This document shows, piece by piece, positions 42,631 through 54,484 of a stretch of 64,000 bases of DNA. The notes beneath the pieces are model-generated. The model was not told the origin of the DNA. It worked only from the letters and a program-made list of their open reading frames with translations, and ran no database searches. The position numbers and the translations under genes are program-made. Origin of the DNA: Ovis canadensis (taxonomy: Eukaryota > Chordata > Mammalia > Artiodactyla > Bovidae); contig NC_091255.1 of assembly GCF_042477335.2 (NCBI RefSeq), positions 21,368,501-21,432,500 of the forward strand, given 5' to 3'. Position 1 is the first letter of the stretch. Each line of letters starts with the position of its first letter.

Positions 42631-43894
42631 ATGGGATCGAGGCGGGGGAGGGGAGAGCCTGGATGAGAGAGAAAGGGGTACAGGCCAGGCATGGGGAGGG
42701 ATTCACCGGATGTAGTGGGGCGGGGCGTGCCCTAGATCTGGAAAACCTTCCTTAGCACCCTGGCTTTGCCGCTTTTCACCTGTGCAAGGTTGGGTGAGCC
42801 CCTTATCTCTGAGTCACACGTAGATGGAGTGGCTGTGAGTTGTCTTTTCCCTGTTTGTCAAATAAGTGAACAAAAAGGCAAGCTGAGGCAGGAAGAGGAA
42901 GACACATATTCTAACTTGGGTCTAAGGCTGGAGCTCCCCCTTTGACCGGGGACAGAGTCCCTGCAGACACCCAGCCCCTGAACATCTGTCCCTCTCAACC
43001 CACCTAGATGTGGCTCCCCGCTCCCTGCAGGCAGGCGAGCCAACTGATTTGTGGTGGATGGGGGTGCACATCCTGGGGCCGCAGTTCTGGTGGCCCCTCT
43101 CACAGTGTAGCATCCTCTCCCCTGGAGAGTCACCCTGAGGTCTCTGTTTCTGGGCTGGATTGGTTACTCTTAATTAAATCAGTTGTCGGACTGAATGCCT
43201 CCCTTTATCCTGTCTCCTAGACCTAGTAATCCCCCACCAGTGGAGGAAGGGGATGGGAGGGCAGAGGGTTCTCAAAACCAAGCCAAGCTGCCTCTGGAGA
43301 CAAGAAGGCGCCTGAGACTCAAGCCCACCCTTTGATCCCTCTTGGGAGGCGGGGAAACTTGCTTTCCAGCCTCAGAATTCCTGGAGGCTGGCTGTGTCTG
43401 CATCCCAAGAGATTCAGCTGAGGCCTTTTGGCCGCCATGACCCTTGGGACCGCTTTCCCACTGAGCTTCTTTGGAGCCACTGGGGCAGAATCAGCAAGAG
43501 TGGAGGTGACTGCATGGGGCTGAGGTGGGGGGCCAAGGACTTACCTGTGAAGCCAGAATGGAGGGCTGGATGGGACTGAGGTTTCCAGTTGCAAAGCCAG
43601 GGACACCCCCGCTTCATCCACACACCCCTATTCCCTTTGAAGATCTTTGGGGCCAGGTGGGGGGGGGTCCCCAAACATCCCACTTCTCTGCTTAGGTTTT
43701 CCTGGAAGTATATGGACCCAGAGACAGATGCTGGGCCCATGCACAGATGCTCAGACTTCTGGTCAACCTTTCCCTTGTGCCTTCTTCCCTCCCAGCTGAA
43801 CCTGCCTTCTCCTGCCCGCCCCGTCCACCCCCCTCCCCCCACAGTGTCAGAGGCCAGCTGGGGCAGGGAGGGAGCCAGGGTGGGGCCAGCAGAA
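42631..43894. other. Unassigned unique sequence
   Basis: About 42740-42860 is loosely MIR-like (GTGAGCCCCTTATCTCTGAG). No gene supported; the 186-residue minus frame at 43414-43974 runs into the next block and is not credible. Confidence 0.4.
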
Positions 43895-44260
43895 GGTGCA
43901 TAAATCATTATTGGCGAAGACCTCAGCCCTGAGCTGCCGGGTGGAGGCTGCTGCTCACGGTCAGGCCAGGGCATAAATCATAATTCCCCTACAATAGATC
44001 CTTTTGCAGCCGCCATCAGGAAAACTGTGTTGGTTTTATCGATTTTTTGACATGGGGGCCTAGGCAGCGGGCGGCTCCTGAATCATTATGAAATGAAACT
44101 GATTAGGAATTCATGGAATACTAAATAAACTTTACGAGCCCGTTGTAAGTTTTTTGATGCATGGGGAGCGGAAAATGAAAACTAATGATATAAAAATTAC
44201 ACAGCGTGCTGAGTATTATTATACTGCTATTGATTTGTTTCAAACTGTACATCAAAATCG
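43895..44260. promoter_or_regulatory. Candidate enhancer with duplicated ATAAATCAT motif
   Basis: Repeat-free AT-rich block. GCATAAATCATTATT (43898-43912) and GCATAAATCATAATT (43971-43985) lie 73 bp apart. ATGATTTAT, their reverse, fits a PBX-HOX composite site. Further AATCATTATG, ACTAATGATATAAAAATT and TTGATTTG words follow. Confidence 0.5.
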
Positions 44261-44634
44261 AAGAGGGCTGGGGCGGCTCCTGCAGTGATGCTGGGGATGT
44301 TTGGGCTCACCAGGGCTAGAAGGCTTTTTTATCCCCTTTCTATTTTTATTTATTTTTTTCTATCTCTTTCCTCTAGCCTCTCTGCTCTGAAAGCCGAATC
44401 CTTTCTCCCCACCTCTAGTCTTCCGGAGAAGGCCTCCAGGGGCCACTTAGCCACCCACCCACAGGGCAGCCTCCTTCTCAGCTTGGAATCTGGACCCTGA
44501 TTCAACTTGAATTCCTAGCCTTCACTGGTCTTTCTCTCTGGAACTGCATTTTCAGTCTGTGAGTTTCTCTTTTCCCTTCTGCCTCCTGCCCCTCTTCTCT
44601 GGGGAAAGACCGCGTGCTTCAGGAAAAAGAACTG
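44261..44634. other. Unassigned
   Basis: Pyrimidine-rich; TTTATTTATTTTTT run at 44345; nothing else. Confidence 0.4.
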
Positions 44635-44720
44635 AAGATCTGTTTCCTGTTGGCATCTTGCTGTGTGACCTCGGGCATGTCACTGTGCCTCTCTGGGTAT
44701 CAAAAAGACTGGACTCATTA
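44635..44720 (+). mobile_element. MIR fragment
   Basis: TTGCTGTGTGACCTCGGGCA and TGCCTCTCTGGGTATC. Confidence 0.65.
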
Positions 44721-44724
44721 GATC

Positions 44725-44905
44725 AGAGTTTCCCAAGGTATAGTCTGTTGATAGCCACATGATAGTCACCTTCAGATCTAGTCAAAAATATTAATTTCCT
44801 GGGCCCTTCCTTGGATGAACTGACTAAAGCTCAGGAGTGGGATCAGGGAAGCTGCATTTTACTAAGTATCTCTTGTGATTCCCAGACGTGTTTGATACCC
44901 ATGGA
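44725..44905. mobile_element. MER5A-type hAT transposon
   Basis: GCTCAGGAGTGGGATCAGGG, GCTGCATTTTACTAAG and TTCCCAGACGTGTTTGATAC correspond to degraded MER5A. Confidence 0.6.
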
Positions 44906-44989
44906 TCTGAAGTGACGTGATCTGAGCCACTTATCCCATTCTGTTGTCAGAGGTGGCCTTAAGGCTGTGATTGTTGCCCTCTGCATTAG

Positions 44990-45620
44990 TCAGCCTTTGC
45001 TAGTTTGGGATGCAGTAACAAGCAATCCCCAAGTCTCAGCAGCTTACAGCAACAAGAGATACTTTTTCGCTCATGGTACACGTCTGCTGTGGGTCGTTTG
45101 TGACCCAGCTCTTTATATTTTCATTCTTGGGGTCAGACTGAAAAAGCAGTCTCAATCAAAGACTTGTTATTTCAGTGGCAGAGGGAAAAGAGCAAAAGAC
45201 ATGGTGGAAATATCTGATGTTTCCCAGGTGGCTCAGTGGGTAAAGAATCTGCCTACTTGCAGGTGACACAGGAGAAGCAGGTTCAATCCTTGGATTTGAA
45301 AGATCCCCTGGAGGAGGAAATGGTAGCCTACTCCAGTGTTCTTGCCTGGAAAAATCTCATGGATAGACAGCCTGGCTGGCTACAGTCCATGGGGTTGGAA
45401 AGAGTCAGACATGCTTGAGTGACTAAGCTTGCCTGCATGTATTATCCTACCATTATCCTTTCCTAGAACTTTTGCTTGACACGTATATATCACTTCTGCT
45501 TCCATTCCATTCACCAAAAGCAGTCATATTGTCAACTCCAGTGTCAATGGAGTGGAAAGTACGCTTCTCCCATAGGAGGATGGTCATGGGGGGAGGCCCT
45601 GTAGCAATGGGTTGAAGGAG
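44990..45620 (-). mobile_element. Ancient LTR-like element, family uncertain
   Basis: TTAGTCAGCCTTTGCTAGTT, CAGCAGCTTACAGCAACAAG and, beyond a SINE, CACTTCTGCTTCCATTCCAT resemble antisense MaLR/ERVL LTR sequence. Heavily decayed; no coding content. Confidence 0.4.
45218..45438 (+). mobile_element. Bov-tA SINE
   Basis: TTTCCCAGGTGGCTCAGTGG head to GTCAGACATGCTTGAGTGAC; inserted in the LTR-like element. Confidence 0.9.
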
Positions 45621-46349
45621 AAGGCAGTGGATACTGTGATGTGCTAAACCATACCCTCCTGGACTTGGTCTTGGGTCCAGGCTGCTCCAGGATTTGGGGT
45701 CCAGGATCTTGTTTGGATAGACCAGGGGGTCTCAGCTCAGTGTGATTAGGAGTAATGCTGCTTTACGCAGGTGTTTACGCCCCCTCTACACAATCACGTA
45801 TCTGCATGACTGTTGTCCACTGACTTCTTCCTCTGCCCGCTCTGAGATCCTTCCCTTCCTCTCAGTGGGGCTCTCAGTGGGTAGGGCTTCGGGCCTTTGT
45901 CTTTAACGTCTTTGTTTCATTCATTCCTGCCTTCCTGCTGGGGAGGTCTGTAAACACCCACTCTGGATCCTTAGCAGAACTGCTGTAACAATTAGACTCT
46001 TTTTATGAAATTGTCCTTTATCCTCTAAATTCACAGGGTAAATTTAAATTTTGGGTCTTGGATTCTCTTAAGGTGAATACAATGTCTTTTTTTTTTTTTT
46101 AGCAAGTGTCCATTTTTGCACAAGAGATAACTCATGAAAGATACCTCTTTTGCTAACATTATGCTTATTATATTCAACTTTATATTAGCCTGTGTCTCAG
46201 AAAGGTTGACCTCTTCCCCTGGGCATACAGTATGTCATTCCCAGAAACAGATGACTGCCCAACACTGGGCATGCCAGAGGACATCTCCAGGAAGCCCATT
46301 GATACTTAAATGTCCAGGGATCACCTGGGGGACCCACTACATTAACTTG
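45621..46349. other. Unassigned
   Basis: A T-run at 46087-46101. No gene or repeat supported. Confidence 0.4.
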
Positions 46350-46568
46350 GGTGGGTGGTACTAGTGGGAAAGAACCCACTTGCCAATGCAGGAGATGCAA
46401 GAGATGAGGGTTCGATCCTGGGTTGGGAAGGTCCCCTAGAGTAGGATGTGGGAACCTATTCCAGTATTCTTGTCTAGAGAATCCCATGGACAGAGGAGCC
46501 TGGCAGACTACAGTCCATAGGGTCTCAAAGAGTTGGATACAACTGAAGCAACTTAGCATGCACTCATG
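46350..46568 (+). mobile_element. Bov-tA SINE, diverged
   Basis: GGTACTAGTGGGAAAGAACC head remnant, GAGAATCCCATGGACAGAGG, GGATACAACTGAAGCAACTT. Confidence 0.9.
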
Positions 46569-46704
46569 GGAGATGTCGGGCATGTCCGTGGCACAAGCTT
46601 GGCCCTTGGGGACCTCAGTATCTCTCTGAGGACCCAGAAGTGCGTGCACACACACATATCCCTTTTCAGAACTAGACAAACAGATCACACACTTGTCCAG
46701 AAAG

Positions 46705-46850
46705 CACACAGGAGTAAGAGTTTTCAGGTTTGAATTTGAATCGCAATTCTGTCCCTAACTGGCTCTGTTGCTTTGAATAGGTGACTTGAAAAAATTGTGG
46801 GATTCAGTTTCTTCCACTGCCAAAGATGGATTTGGACTCCATTGTCTGAG
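46705..46850 (+). mobile_element. MIR
   Basis: CAGGTTTGAATTTGAATCGC and GATTCAGTTTCTTCCACTGC. Confidence 0.65.
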
Positions 46851-47005
46851 ATTCCTTCTAGAGGATGAGGATGGGCAGAGGTTCACACGCTGGCACAATT
46901 CCCAAGGGATGTTGTTGGCTACATTAGTCCCAATTCTTTTCAGTTTGGGGAAAGAGGCTTATAGAAACCTAAAGTTGAATTGGCTTATGCAAAAAGGAGG
47001 TTATT

Positions 47006-47351
47006 ATTGTTGTTCAGTTGCTAAGTCATGTCTGACTCTCTGGGACCCCTTGGGCAGGAGCAGGCCAGGCCTCCCTGTCCTTCACTTCATTGGAATTTGC
47101 TCAAACTCATGTCAATTGAATTGGTAATGCCATCCAACCATCTCATTCTCTGTTGCCCCCTTCTCCTCCTACCCTCAGTCTTTCCCAGCATCAGAATCTT
47201 TTCCAATGAATTGGCTCTTTGCATCAGGGAGCTAAAATATTGGAGCTTCAGCTTCAGCATCAGTCCTTCCAATGAATAGTCAGGACTGATTTCCTTTAGG
47301 ATTGACTGGTTTGATGTCCAAGGGATTCTCAAGAGTCTTCTCTAGCACCAC
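47006..47351 (-). mobile_element. BovB 3' end, short copy
   Basis: 5'-truncated antisense copy with GCTCTTTGCATCAGGGAGCT and TCCAATGAATAGTCAGGACT. Exact target duplication AAAGGAGGTTATT at 46993-47005 and 47352-47364. An 81-residue remnant frame of the RT end lies on the minus strand. Confidence 0.95.
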
Positions 47352-47364
47352 AAAGGAGGTTATT

Positions 47365-48074
47365 GACTATTAAAGAGGCCAAGGGAGTCTTCAGGTAACA
47401 TGTGACCTGGAACTTCAGACATTACCAAATATCTGTCTTCTTCTTTCAGTTCTTTTTGCCGTCTAGGGATTTTTCTCAGGCAATGCCTTCCACTCATGGT
47501 GACAAATGGCTGCCAGTAGCACTAGGCCCATATCCTAATGATTCAGCAAAGGAAATATGTTCTTTCCAATAGTCAGAGTAAAATTCTCGAGACCGAATTT
47601 CATTGGCCCAGCTGAAGTTACATGCCCAGTCATGAACCAGTCACTCTTGCTGGGGGTGGAGGGAGGATTTAGGCCCACAGGCATCCCTGGTTCTGCCCCT
47701 GCAGAACGTCATGGACTCACAGTGGGAGAGGGATGCAGGCTCCCAGGAAAACTCGAGGCACAGTCTGAACAGAGATAGATTCTGGAGAGATGAAAGCCAC
47801 AGAAATCCGCTGAAGTCCCGAGGTCAGGGGCAGGAGCAGTGGGGAGGATGAAGGCAGAATAGGTGAGGTTCTTCTGGCCCTGAGTCATGTCTAGACCTTT
47901 GCAGACAGCTGAGATAAAGCCCAAAGAAGGGTGTGAGGGGTCCTTCACCTGTTGGGGCAGCTTGAAGACAGCAGTGGAGCCCTGAGGCTGCCCCCCCTCC
48001 CGGGCAAGGGAAGGAATGTCCCAGCTCCACCACCAACATCCTCATCTCTATGTGGGCTTGGTTGATGAGTCACC
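47365..48074. other. Unassigned
   Basis: Unique; nothing supported. Confidence 0.4.
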
Positions 48075-48200
48075 AGCAGTGCTGGTCTCTAAAATCACAC
48101 ACCTGGGTTCATATCCTCTTCCCAGCAATGGGACTCTGAGCCAATCCCCTACTCTGTGAAGTGAGTTTCTGAGGATGGAGTGAGAAAACATGAGTGCTGA
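48075..48200 (+). mobile_element. MIR-like fragment
   Basis: CACACCTGGGTTCATATCCT and CTCTGTGAAGTGAGTTTC. Confidence 0.5.
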
Positions 48201-48333
48201 CCCCAACCTGGCTCCCAGGAGCTCCTCAGGTAAGACTCATTTGCCCCCTGGTCCTAGAAGCTGAGCTTGCATACAGAAATCCTCCCAGGTTCTGAATTGA
48301 TATGTCTGCTGTGTCTTCCCCTCTGGTCTTTTG

Positions 48334-48657
48334 GTTTTTATAAAAGTATTTTTTTAATTAAAAAAAATTTTAAAGCTGCTGCCTAGTAAAAAAAAAATTT
48401 TTTTTTTAACATTTAAAATTTATTTATTTTTAGCTGCACCGGGTCTTCGTTGCTGTGCGCTGGGCGGGGGCTATCTTCACTGCGGTGCATGGGCTTCTCA
48501 TTACGGCGGCTTCTCTTACCGCAGAGCACTGGCTCTAGGCATGTGGGCCTCAGTAGTTGTGGGTCAAGGGCTTAGCTGTCCCATCGCATATGGGATCTTC
48601 CTGTGTCCCCTGCATTGGCAGGCAGAGTCTTAACCTCTGGACCACCAGGGAAGTCCC
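48334..48657 (-). mobile_element. Long tRNA-Glu SINE (CHRL type)
   Basis: Long A/T-rich tail (48340-48430), then TTTAGCTGCACCGGGTCTTC to GGACCACCAGGGAAGTCCCT. TCCCCTYTGGTCTTT flanks it. Confidence 0.9.
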
Positions 48658-50417
48658 TCCCCTTTGGTCTTTGATGGAGGGCAGGACCACAGCACACACT
48701 TGGTTGTTCCCAGGTACTGGCCGTGCCTGACATGCAGTCTCTATCCATGAATGGCTGTGGGATGAATGACAGGGGCAGCTGATCCGTGACCCTCTGCACA
48801 TGGGACCTGAATGCAGCTGGGCACTTCAGCCTCTCCTGTGCCCCCAAGGCTCACTCTGGGCCATGGCACAGACTACCTGGCCCCATTCAAGCGGCTTCCT
48901 CCCCCTCTGGGTGCTGTGGCCAACCACCAGGCCTCTGTAACCCTGCATCCCACCAACCCCCTCAGGATGCCCCCGTGTTGATTCCCTGAGGCTCAGAGAC
49001 GGCACTTGACTTGCCCCATGTCACCTAGCCCCTGTGCAGAGCTCCTCTCACTACACCCTAGCTGCCTTGGGGGCCTAGGTTTGGTACCCTCCCATGAACC
49101 CCTGTGGGTGGAAGATATGGGTTGAGGCAGGATTGCCCCTGGCTGGCCTGCCCCGCTCTTGGAGTTTGGGGTGCTGCACACGTTGAATTTAGATGTGGCT
49201 CTGAGGAGGCTGTTCATTCATTCTGGCCCGTATCGACTGTAGAATTGAGTGCTACAAGTAAGAAGGAGTTTAGCTATTATTCTCCTACTGCTGTGATTTA
49301 ATGTTTGGCTTATTCCTGGCCTGCTCCCCCACCCCCCATCAGTTTCACATTTGCATAGTGTTTTCCTGCAGTTTTGTGGAACACAGGGTTTTTTCTGGCA
49401 ACTCTCTGCTTTGACTTTTTTGGGGGAGTTGGGAGCCCAGTGAGGCATCTTCCTTCCCACCCTTGAAGCTTTTCCTTCCACCTGTTGGGTGGGGGGAACA
49501 CGAATAACCAGACCTCCCTGGTTTTTGCCCCTTTGTGAGCCTGTAAGATTCCTGCTGCCTGGTGACCTGTGTTTCTGAGTGTCCTGGGTGGGTAGGGGTC
49601 TCAGCTTACTCGTGAATAAGTCAGCCCCCACCCCGCCCCACCTCCTGGGAAACGTCTGCCCTTCCACCCAGCACCTCTGCCAACACCTCAAAAGCCTTGG
49701 GATGCTCAGGCTGCCCGGCGGTCAGGAGGCATGTCCTCCTCGCTCTGTCTCTTGGTGCTGACTTTCATTAGAGGGGACCCCTGGCCGGGCCATGCGGGCC
49801 TCAGGGTCTATAGAATACCCAGAGGTCTTCTCAGAAGCAGACTCTGGGACAAGAACTCATTGGAAATCGTTTGCCGGGGAGGTGAAAGGGAGCTCCAGGA
49901 ACCGATGGGATGTGGAATGCAAAAGGGTACCTCCTTGGTAGTTGAGGTTAATTCCTTCCCAGTTCCTCGCCTAACATGCCCGAGCCCCTGCGGACGGCGC
50001 CCCGGGGATGAGAGGGGATACAGCTGGGAGCCCTCCTCCCACGAGACGGCTGAGCCAGTTGGGAAAAGGCTCAGCCACACAGGAGTCTCCAGCAGAAACC
50101 TGCACGTTCCTGAGTCCCAGATCCTGTGCTTGGATGTGTCTCTCTGTAGCTGGCCCTAGAACGGAGCTAGAACTGGGTGCAGGTGGGGTGAGGGGATGTG
50201 GTGAACAGGAGGCAGCCAGAAGCCCAAGAGGAGGCTGACACGTGGGCAAAGGCATCAGCAGCACCGTGACAGGAGGTGATCAGGCAGAGGCCGAATGCTC
50301 GCCTGCCCAGGGATGCCAGAGGCACAAGGCAAAGAGCCAGTGCATATTAAGCGCCTGCTGTATACAGCAAGCTCTAGCTATATGGGACTAGAATTCAAGC
50401 TCCTACAGTGCTGGGCC
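48658..50417. other. Unassigned unique sequence
   Basis: 1.76 kb. Only 50340-50400 looks MIR-like (AAGCGCCTGCTGTATACAGC, antisense). Frames up to 157 residues on either strand show no known domain. Confidence 0.4.
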
Positions 50418-50726
50418 TGTTTTTTGTTTTTTTTTTTTTAAACTTTATATTTTTGCCTGTGTTGGGTCTTCGTTGCTGTGGAGGCTTTTCTCCAGGTATG
50501 GTGAATGGGGGCTGCTCTCTCGTGGCAGTGCGCAGGCTTCTCATTGATGCTGATGGGGGTGGGGCTTCAGCAGTCGTGGTTCCCGGGCTCTAGAGCACAG
50601 ACCCAAGAGCTGTTGAGCCCTGGTTTAGTTAGTCTGAGGCATGTGGAATCCTCCAGGGTCAGGGATGGAACCCGTGTCTCCTGCACTGGGCGACGGATTC
50701 CTTACGACTGAGTCACCAGGAAGTCC
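50418..50726 (-). mobile_element. Long tRNA-Glu SINE (CHRL type)
   Basis: TTGCCTGTGTTGGGTCTTCG to GACTGAGTCACCAGGAAGTC; TGGGCC(CC)TGTTTT flanks. Confidence 0.9.
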
Positions 50727-50849
50727 TGGGCCCCTGTTTTGTTTCTGTTTGCGTTCTTTCTTTCTTTTTTTTTTTTTTGCTCGTGTGTTATTCTTTATGA
50801 TTACCTTTGTGCTTGGCTCCTGGTCATAAAAACTAGAACAAGAGGAAAT

Positions 50850-51195
50850 ATAGCAACCATTGATGGGCCATTGTATAGGCATTAAGTGCCTTGTATTTAT
50901 TGTAACGCATCCGATGACAGTTATTCATGGGAGGTACTATTTTGCAGGTGAGGAAACTGAGGCTCAGTGAGATTTAAATGATTTGCCCTTAGTCACACCT
51001 CTAAGCAGCAAAGCCAGGATTTATATGTATATATTTTGATCCGCTGCTGCTCTGCAAGTGAGATCTTATTTCCCTGACTAGGGATCGAACCCCTGTCCCC
51101 TGAACTGGAAGCACAGAGTCTTAACCACTGAACTGCCAGGGAAGTCCCAAAGCCATGATCTGAACCCAGGTCTGTCTCCTCTGCGGCATGTCCTT
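50850..51195 (-). mobile_element. MIR, interrupted by a SINE
   Basis: TTTGCAGGTGAGGAAACTGA and AGTCACACCTCTAAGCAGCA before; CTGAACCCAGGTCTGTCTCC after. Confidence 0.9.
51024..51147 (-). mobile_element. tRNA-Glu SINE in MIR
   Basis: ACTAGGGATCGAACCCCTGT to ACTGAACTGCCAGGGAAGTC; AAAGCCAGGAT / AAAGCCATGAT flanks. Confidence 0.9.
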
Positions 51196-51389
51196 GCACT
51201 GGGTGGGGTTGGGTGAGAGGAGAGTTTGGCTTCAGATGTCCTTGGAAGGCCCTCCGACTTGTGAGGTTCTGTCTCGTTAGCCGCCATTGCCCTCTACCCC
51301 CCCACCAACCGTAAAGAAAAGGAAAAGTCCTTCGCTCCTCCTCAGGTGGCTCGTGGTGGATTACTTAGCGCTTGACACGGCGTGTCTCT

Positions 51390-51770
51390 GTGTCACTGTT
51401 CCCGGGCGGAATTAAATCAGGACAGGAAAATATTAATTCCGAGTTGGGGATGGAGGCTGCTCCTTTCCAATTACTCTCCACCCCATCAGGCTTATCCTGG
51501 CGCAAACAAGGAAGGAGGCTGGATTAATTGCTTTGGACTCTGCCCCACTCCAGTCCCAATTACTGGGCCGGCTTGGCTCCCAGCATTATGAAGCGCACTG
51601 CTGTGCAGGAAATTGTGTGAAATGTTAACGGATTTTCAGATGCAATAATGGAGCACAGGATTCGGGGCCAGTATTTGCCGGGCAGCCGGGCCCTCTGTGC
51701 CGCCGCTGAGGTTAAGCTATTTGGGGTTTCTTTGTGTATTAAAGGATCATCTGGTTAACTCCAAAGCCTG
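51390..51770. promoter_or_regulatory. Candidate noncoding regulatory element
   Basis: 380 bp repeat-free: GCGGAATTAAATCAGG, AATATTAATTCC, TTTCCAATTACTC, GGATTAATTGC, CCCAATTACTGGG, AATGTTAACGG. The CAATTA word recurs with paired TAAT cores. Confidence 0.5.
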
Positions 51771-51849
51771 GGGCCACCAGGATGGTGCAGACCCTGACCC
51801 TGTAGAGGAAGGGTGGGCTCCTGGAGGATGAGGAAGCCCACTGCATTCA

Positions 51850-52520
51850 TAATGATGATAATGATGGCAGCATTTTCCGAGCCTCCACACGTGCCAGGCG
51901 CTTACCTACAACATCTGTAGGCCTCATCCTTTGAAGTTCCTTTTCCCCACCTTATAAAGGAGAAAAAGGGGATACAAAGAGATTAAGTAATATTAGCACA
52001 ACGTTGTTATTCTTCAGTCGCTCAGCCGTGTCCAACTCTCTGTGACCCCATGGACGGCAGCATGCTAGGCTTCCCTGTCCTTCACCATCTCCTGGAGCTT
52101 GCTCAGATTCATATCCATTCAGTCAGTGATGCCATCCAACCATCTCATCCTCTGTCACCCCCTTTTTTTCCTGTCTTCAATTTTTCCCAGAATCAGGGTC
52201 TTTTCCAATGAGTTTGTTCTTTGCCTAAGGTGGCCAAAGTATTGGAGCTTCAGTTTCAGCATCAGTCCTTCCAACGAATATTCAGGGTACGTTTCTTTTT
52301 GGATTGACTGGTTTGATCTCCTTGCAGTCCAAGGGACTCTCTAGAGTCTTCTCCAGCCCTGCAGTTCGAAAGCATCAGTTCTTCGGTGCTAAGCCTTCTT
52401 TATGGTCTAACTCTCACATCCATGCGTGACTACTGGAAAAATCACAGCGTTAGCTGGTTCCTTAGTGGCAAAGTCAAAATCTGAACCCAGGTCTGTCTCC
52501 AAGGCTATTCTCTTTTGGGG
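51850..52520 (-). mobile_element. MIR, interrupted by BovB
   Basis: CACACGTGCCAGGCGCTTAC before 52003; TCTGAACCCAGGTCTGTCTC after 52463. Confidence 0.75.
52003..52463 (-). mobile_element. BovB (RTE-type LINE) 3' end
   Basis: CAGTCGCTCAGCCGTGTCCA, GTGGCCAAAGTATTGGAGCT, GAAAGCATCAGTTCTTCGGT; 5'-truncated, frames broken. Confidence 0.95.
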
Positions 52521-52564
52521 CACCACTCTGCTTCTTCCCTTTTTAAGGATGCATTATAAATGCG

Positions 52565-52690
52565 TCTGTCCTACCACACTTGAACTTCTGGGGTGCAAGG
52601 TCCTTTCTTGCTCTGTCTCTGCGTCTTCAGCCATTGTCAAGGCACCTGGCACACAGCAGGTACCTGCGAAAAGGTGTATTGAACTGCCCT
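52565..52690 (+). mobile_element. L2 3' end
   Basis: GCACCTGGCACACAGCAGGT after TTGCTCTGTCTCTGCGTC. Confidence 0.65.
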
Positions 52691-52869
52691 GAACTTGGCC
52701 TAGCACCTGGACTCCAGGATTTATTAGTATAAACATAAAGGTATAAAGGGGGTGAGCTGCTGAGACCCAGAGAATGAGCCCCATTTGGGTTCATCTGGAA
52801 CCCACTGGAGGGAGTGGAGGGGGAGTGTGTCCCCAGCCCTAATGTGGAACCGAGTCTGCCTGGAGGCTT

Positions 52870-53025
52870 CCCACATAGAGTTTCTGTCCATCCTTACCAA
52901 AACCTAACAAGATGGGTGGCATCACCCACATCTGAGAGTTGTGGAAATGAGGCTCAGAGAGGTGAGTGCACTCATCTGGGGTCACACAGCTAGTAAAGGA
53001 CGGCCCCGATCTACCCCAAGAGTTT
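52870..53025 (-). mobile_element. MIR
   Basis: GAAATGAGGCTCAGAGAGGT and GGTCACACAGCTAGTAAAGG. Confidence 0.85.
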
Positions 53026-53439
53026 GGCTTCCCTTAGTCAGTCTGTTGAGTCTGGAAAGGCCTGGGGTGTGGATTTCAAGCTCCAAGATTTTTACATCTC
53101 TTAACATCATGGCACCTGCGGTTTAAATAGTAAACAAAATTCTGCCCATGAGTTTAACATGCCAACCTGGGTAAAGCGGAAGTGCTCTGATGAAAGAGGG
53201 ACATGGGGACCAGAGGACTGGGGGGAGGAGGACAGACTTTGTGAGAGGGGTGACTGACTTGGAGAAGGGGACGGGGTGTGGCACTTGGAGAAGTGAGTGC
53301 CAGGTAGCTAACAAAACTCAGACTCCCCTGGGGTGGCTGCACAGAAGGAGAACCCAACTTGAGGGGTGGGGCCTCCCAGAGAAGGACCCTGGAGATGGGA
53401 GGGTGGCAGAGAAGGAGGGTGCGGCACGCCGAGATCATC
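53026..53439. other. Unassigned
   Basis: G-rich unique DNA; nothing supported. Confidence 0.4.
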
Positions 53440-53540
53440 AGTAGCTGTCCAATTCTCACCTGCCTCTTTTAGCTAAAGGAGAATTAATTATGTGCAGGCG
53501 ACGCCCCCTTAATGGCCATCATTTAGTTTAATTTAAGAAA
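53440..53540. promoter_or_regulatory. Candidate noncoding regulatory element, short
   Basis: GGAGAATTAATTATGTGC, CCTTAATGGCCATCATTTAG and TTTAATTTAAG; repeat-free. Confidence 0.4.
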
Positions 53541-53647
53541 CAGACCTCTCTGCACCCACCCCACCACCCCCACCCCAGACAAGCCAGCGGCAGCACCATC
53601 GGCAGCTGCGCTGATGAATGACCTCCTCCTGTACGTATACACGAGAG

Positions 53648-53909
53648 CAGAGGTTCTCAAACTGGAGACAGCCTCTGAATTTCTTGGAGGGCTCATCAGA
53701 AAAACCCACATGATGCAAGGAAGATCCCGCATGCTGCAACTAAGACCCAATGCCACCAAATAAATAGATAAATAATAATAATAAACCCACCGTTTGCTAG
53801 GCCCTACCCCTGGGTGGTATCCGACAGTGTGCCTTTCCAACAATTTCCCAGATGATGCTGATGTTTTCTGGGGTTTGGGGAACACACTTTGGAAATCGCT
53901 GTAGAGGAG
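53648..53909. mobile_element. MER5A, interrupted
   Basis: AGAGGTTCTCAAACTGGAGA at one end; CCAGATGATGCTGATG and ACACACTTTGGAAATCGCTG at the other. Split by a SINE 3' fragment. Confidence 0.8.
53706..53785 (+). mobile_element. tRNA-Glu SINE 3' fragment
   Basis: GAAGATCCCGCATGCTGCAA then AATAAATAGATAAATAATAA; head missing. Confidence 0.7.
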
Positions 53910-54484
53910 ACAGGGTTTCAGGTGAGCACCATCCAGTCCTTGAGAACTCAGGCCCTCGCCCCTCACCGGGGTCCTGTAATCTGGTGGGGGAGGGGCGTAG
54001 CCATCTCTGTCATGTTATTACGCCCCCCACCACAATCCCTCCAATGATGTGTAGGACAAGCGCATTTTCTCAGCATCTCAGTAAAGCCCCTACCCTGGGC
54101 ATTTCTGCTTAGGACTGGAGGGAAGGATGCCAACAGCTTGATTCTTGACCCCTCCACCGGCATGCAGCGCCCCCCCATCAAGCTGGACTCTGAGGACACC
54201 CGCTTGCTTCCTCCTCAGCTCCTAGCCCAGAGGGGTGCAAGGGCAGCTGGACCCTATTTTGTGGGCCCTGGGCTCCAGGCCACCAGGTGAGAGAGGTCAG
54301 GCAGTGAGTGTCTCCAGGGACCTGGCCTCGGCAGGAGGGGCCCTGCAGTTACGGGCCTAACTGGGGGTCATGGCAGCCCTCCCCACCACCCCCTACACCC
54401 CCCAGCCATTGATTCGGGTCTGCAGGCTTTGCCAGGACTACCATCCGGAGAGCCTGTTTGCACCCCTGTCAAGGCCCGCTCAGG
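53910..54484. other. Unassigned
   Basis: No supported feature. Confidence 0.4.
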
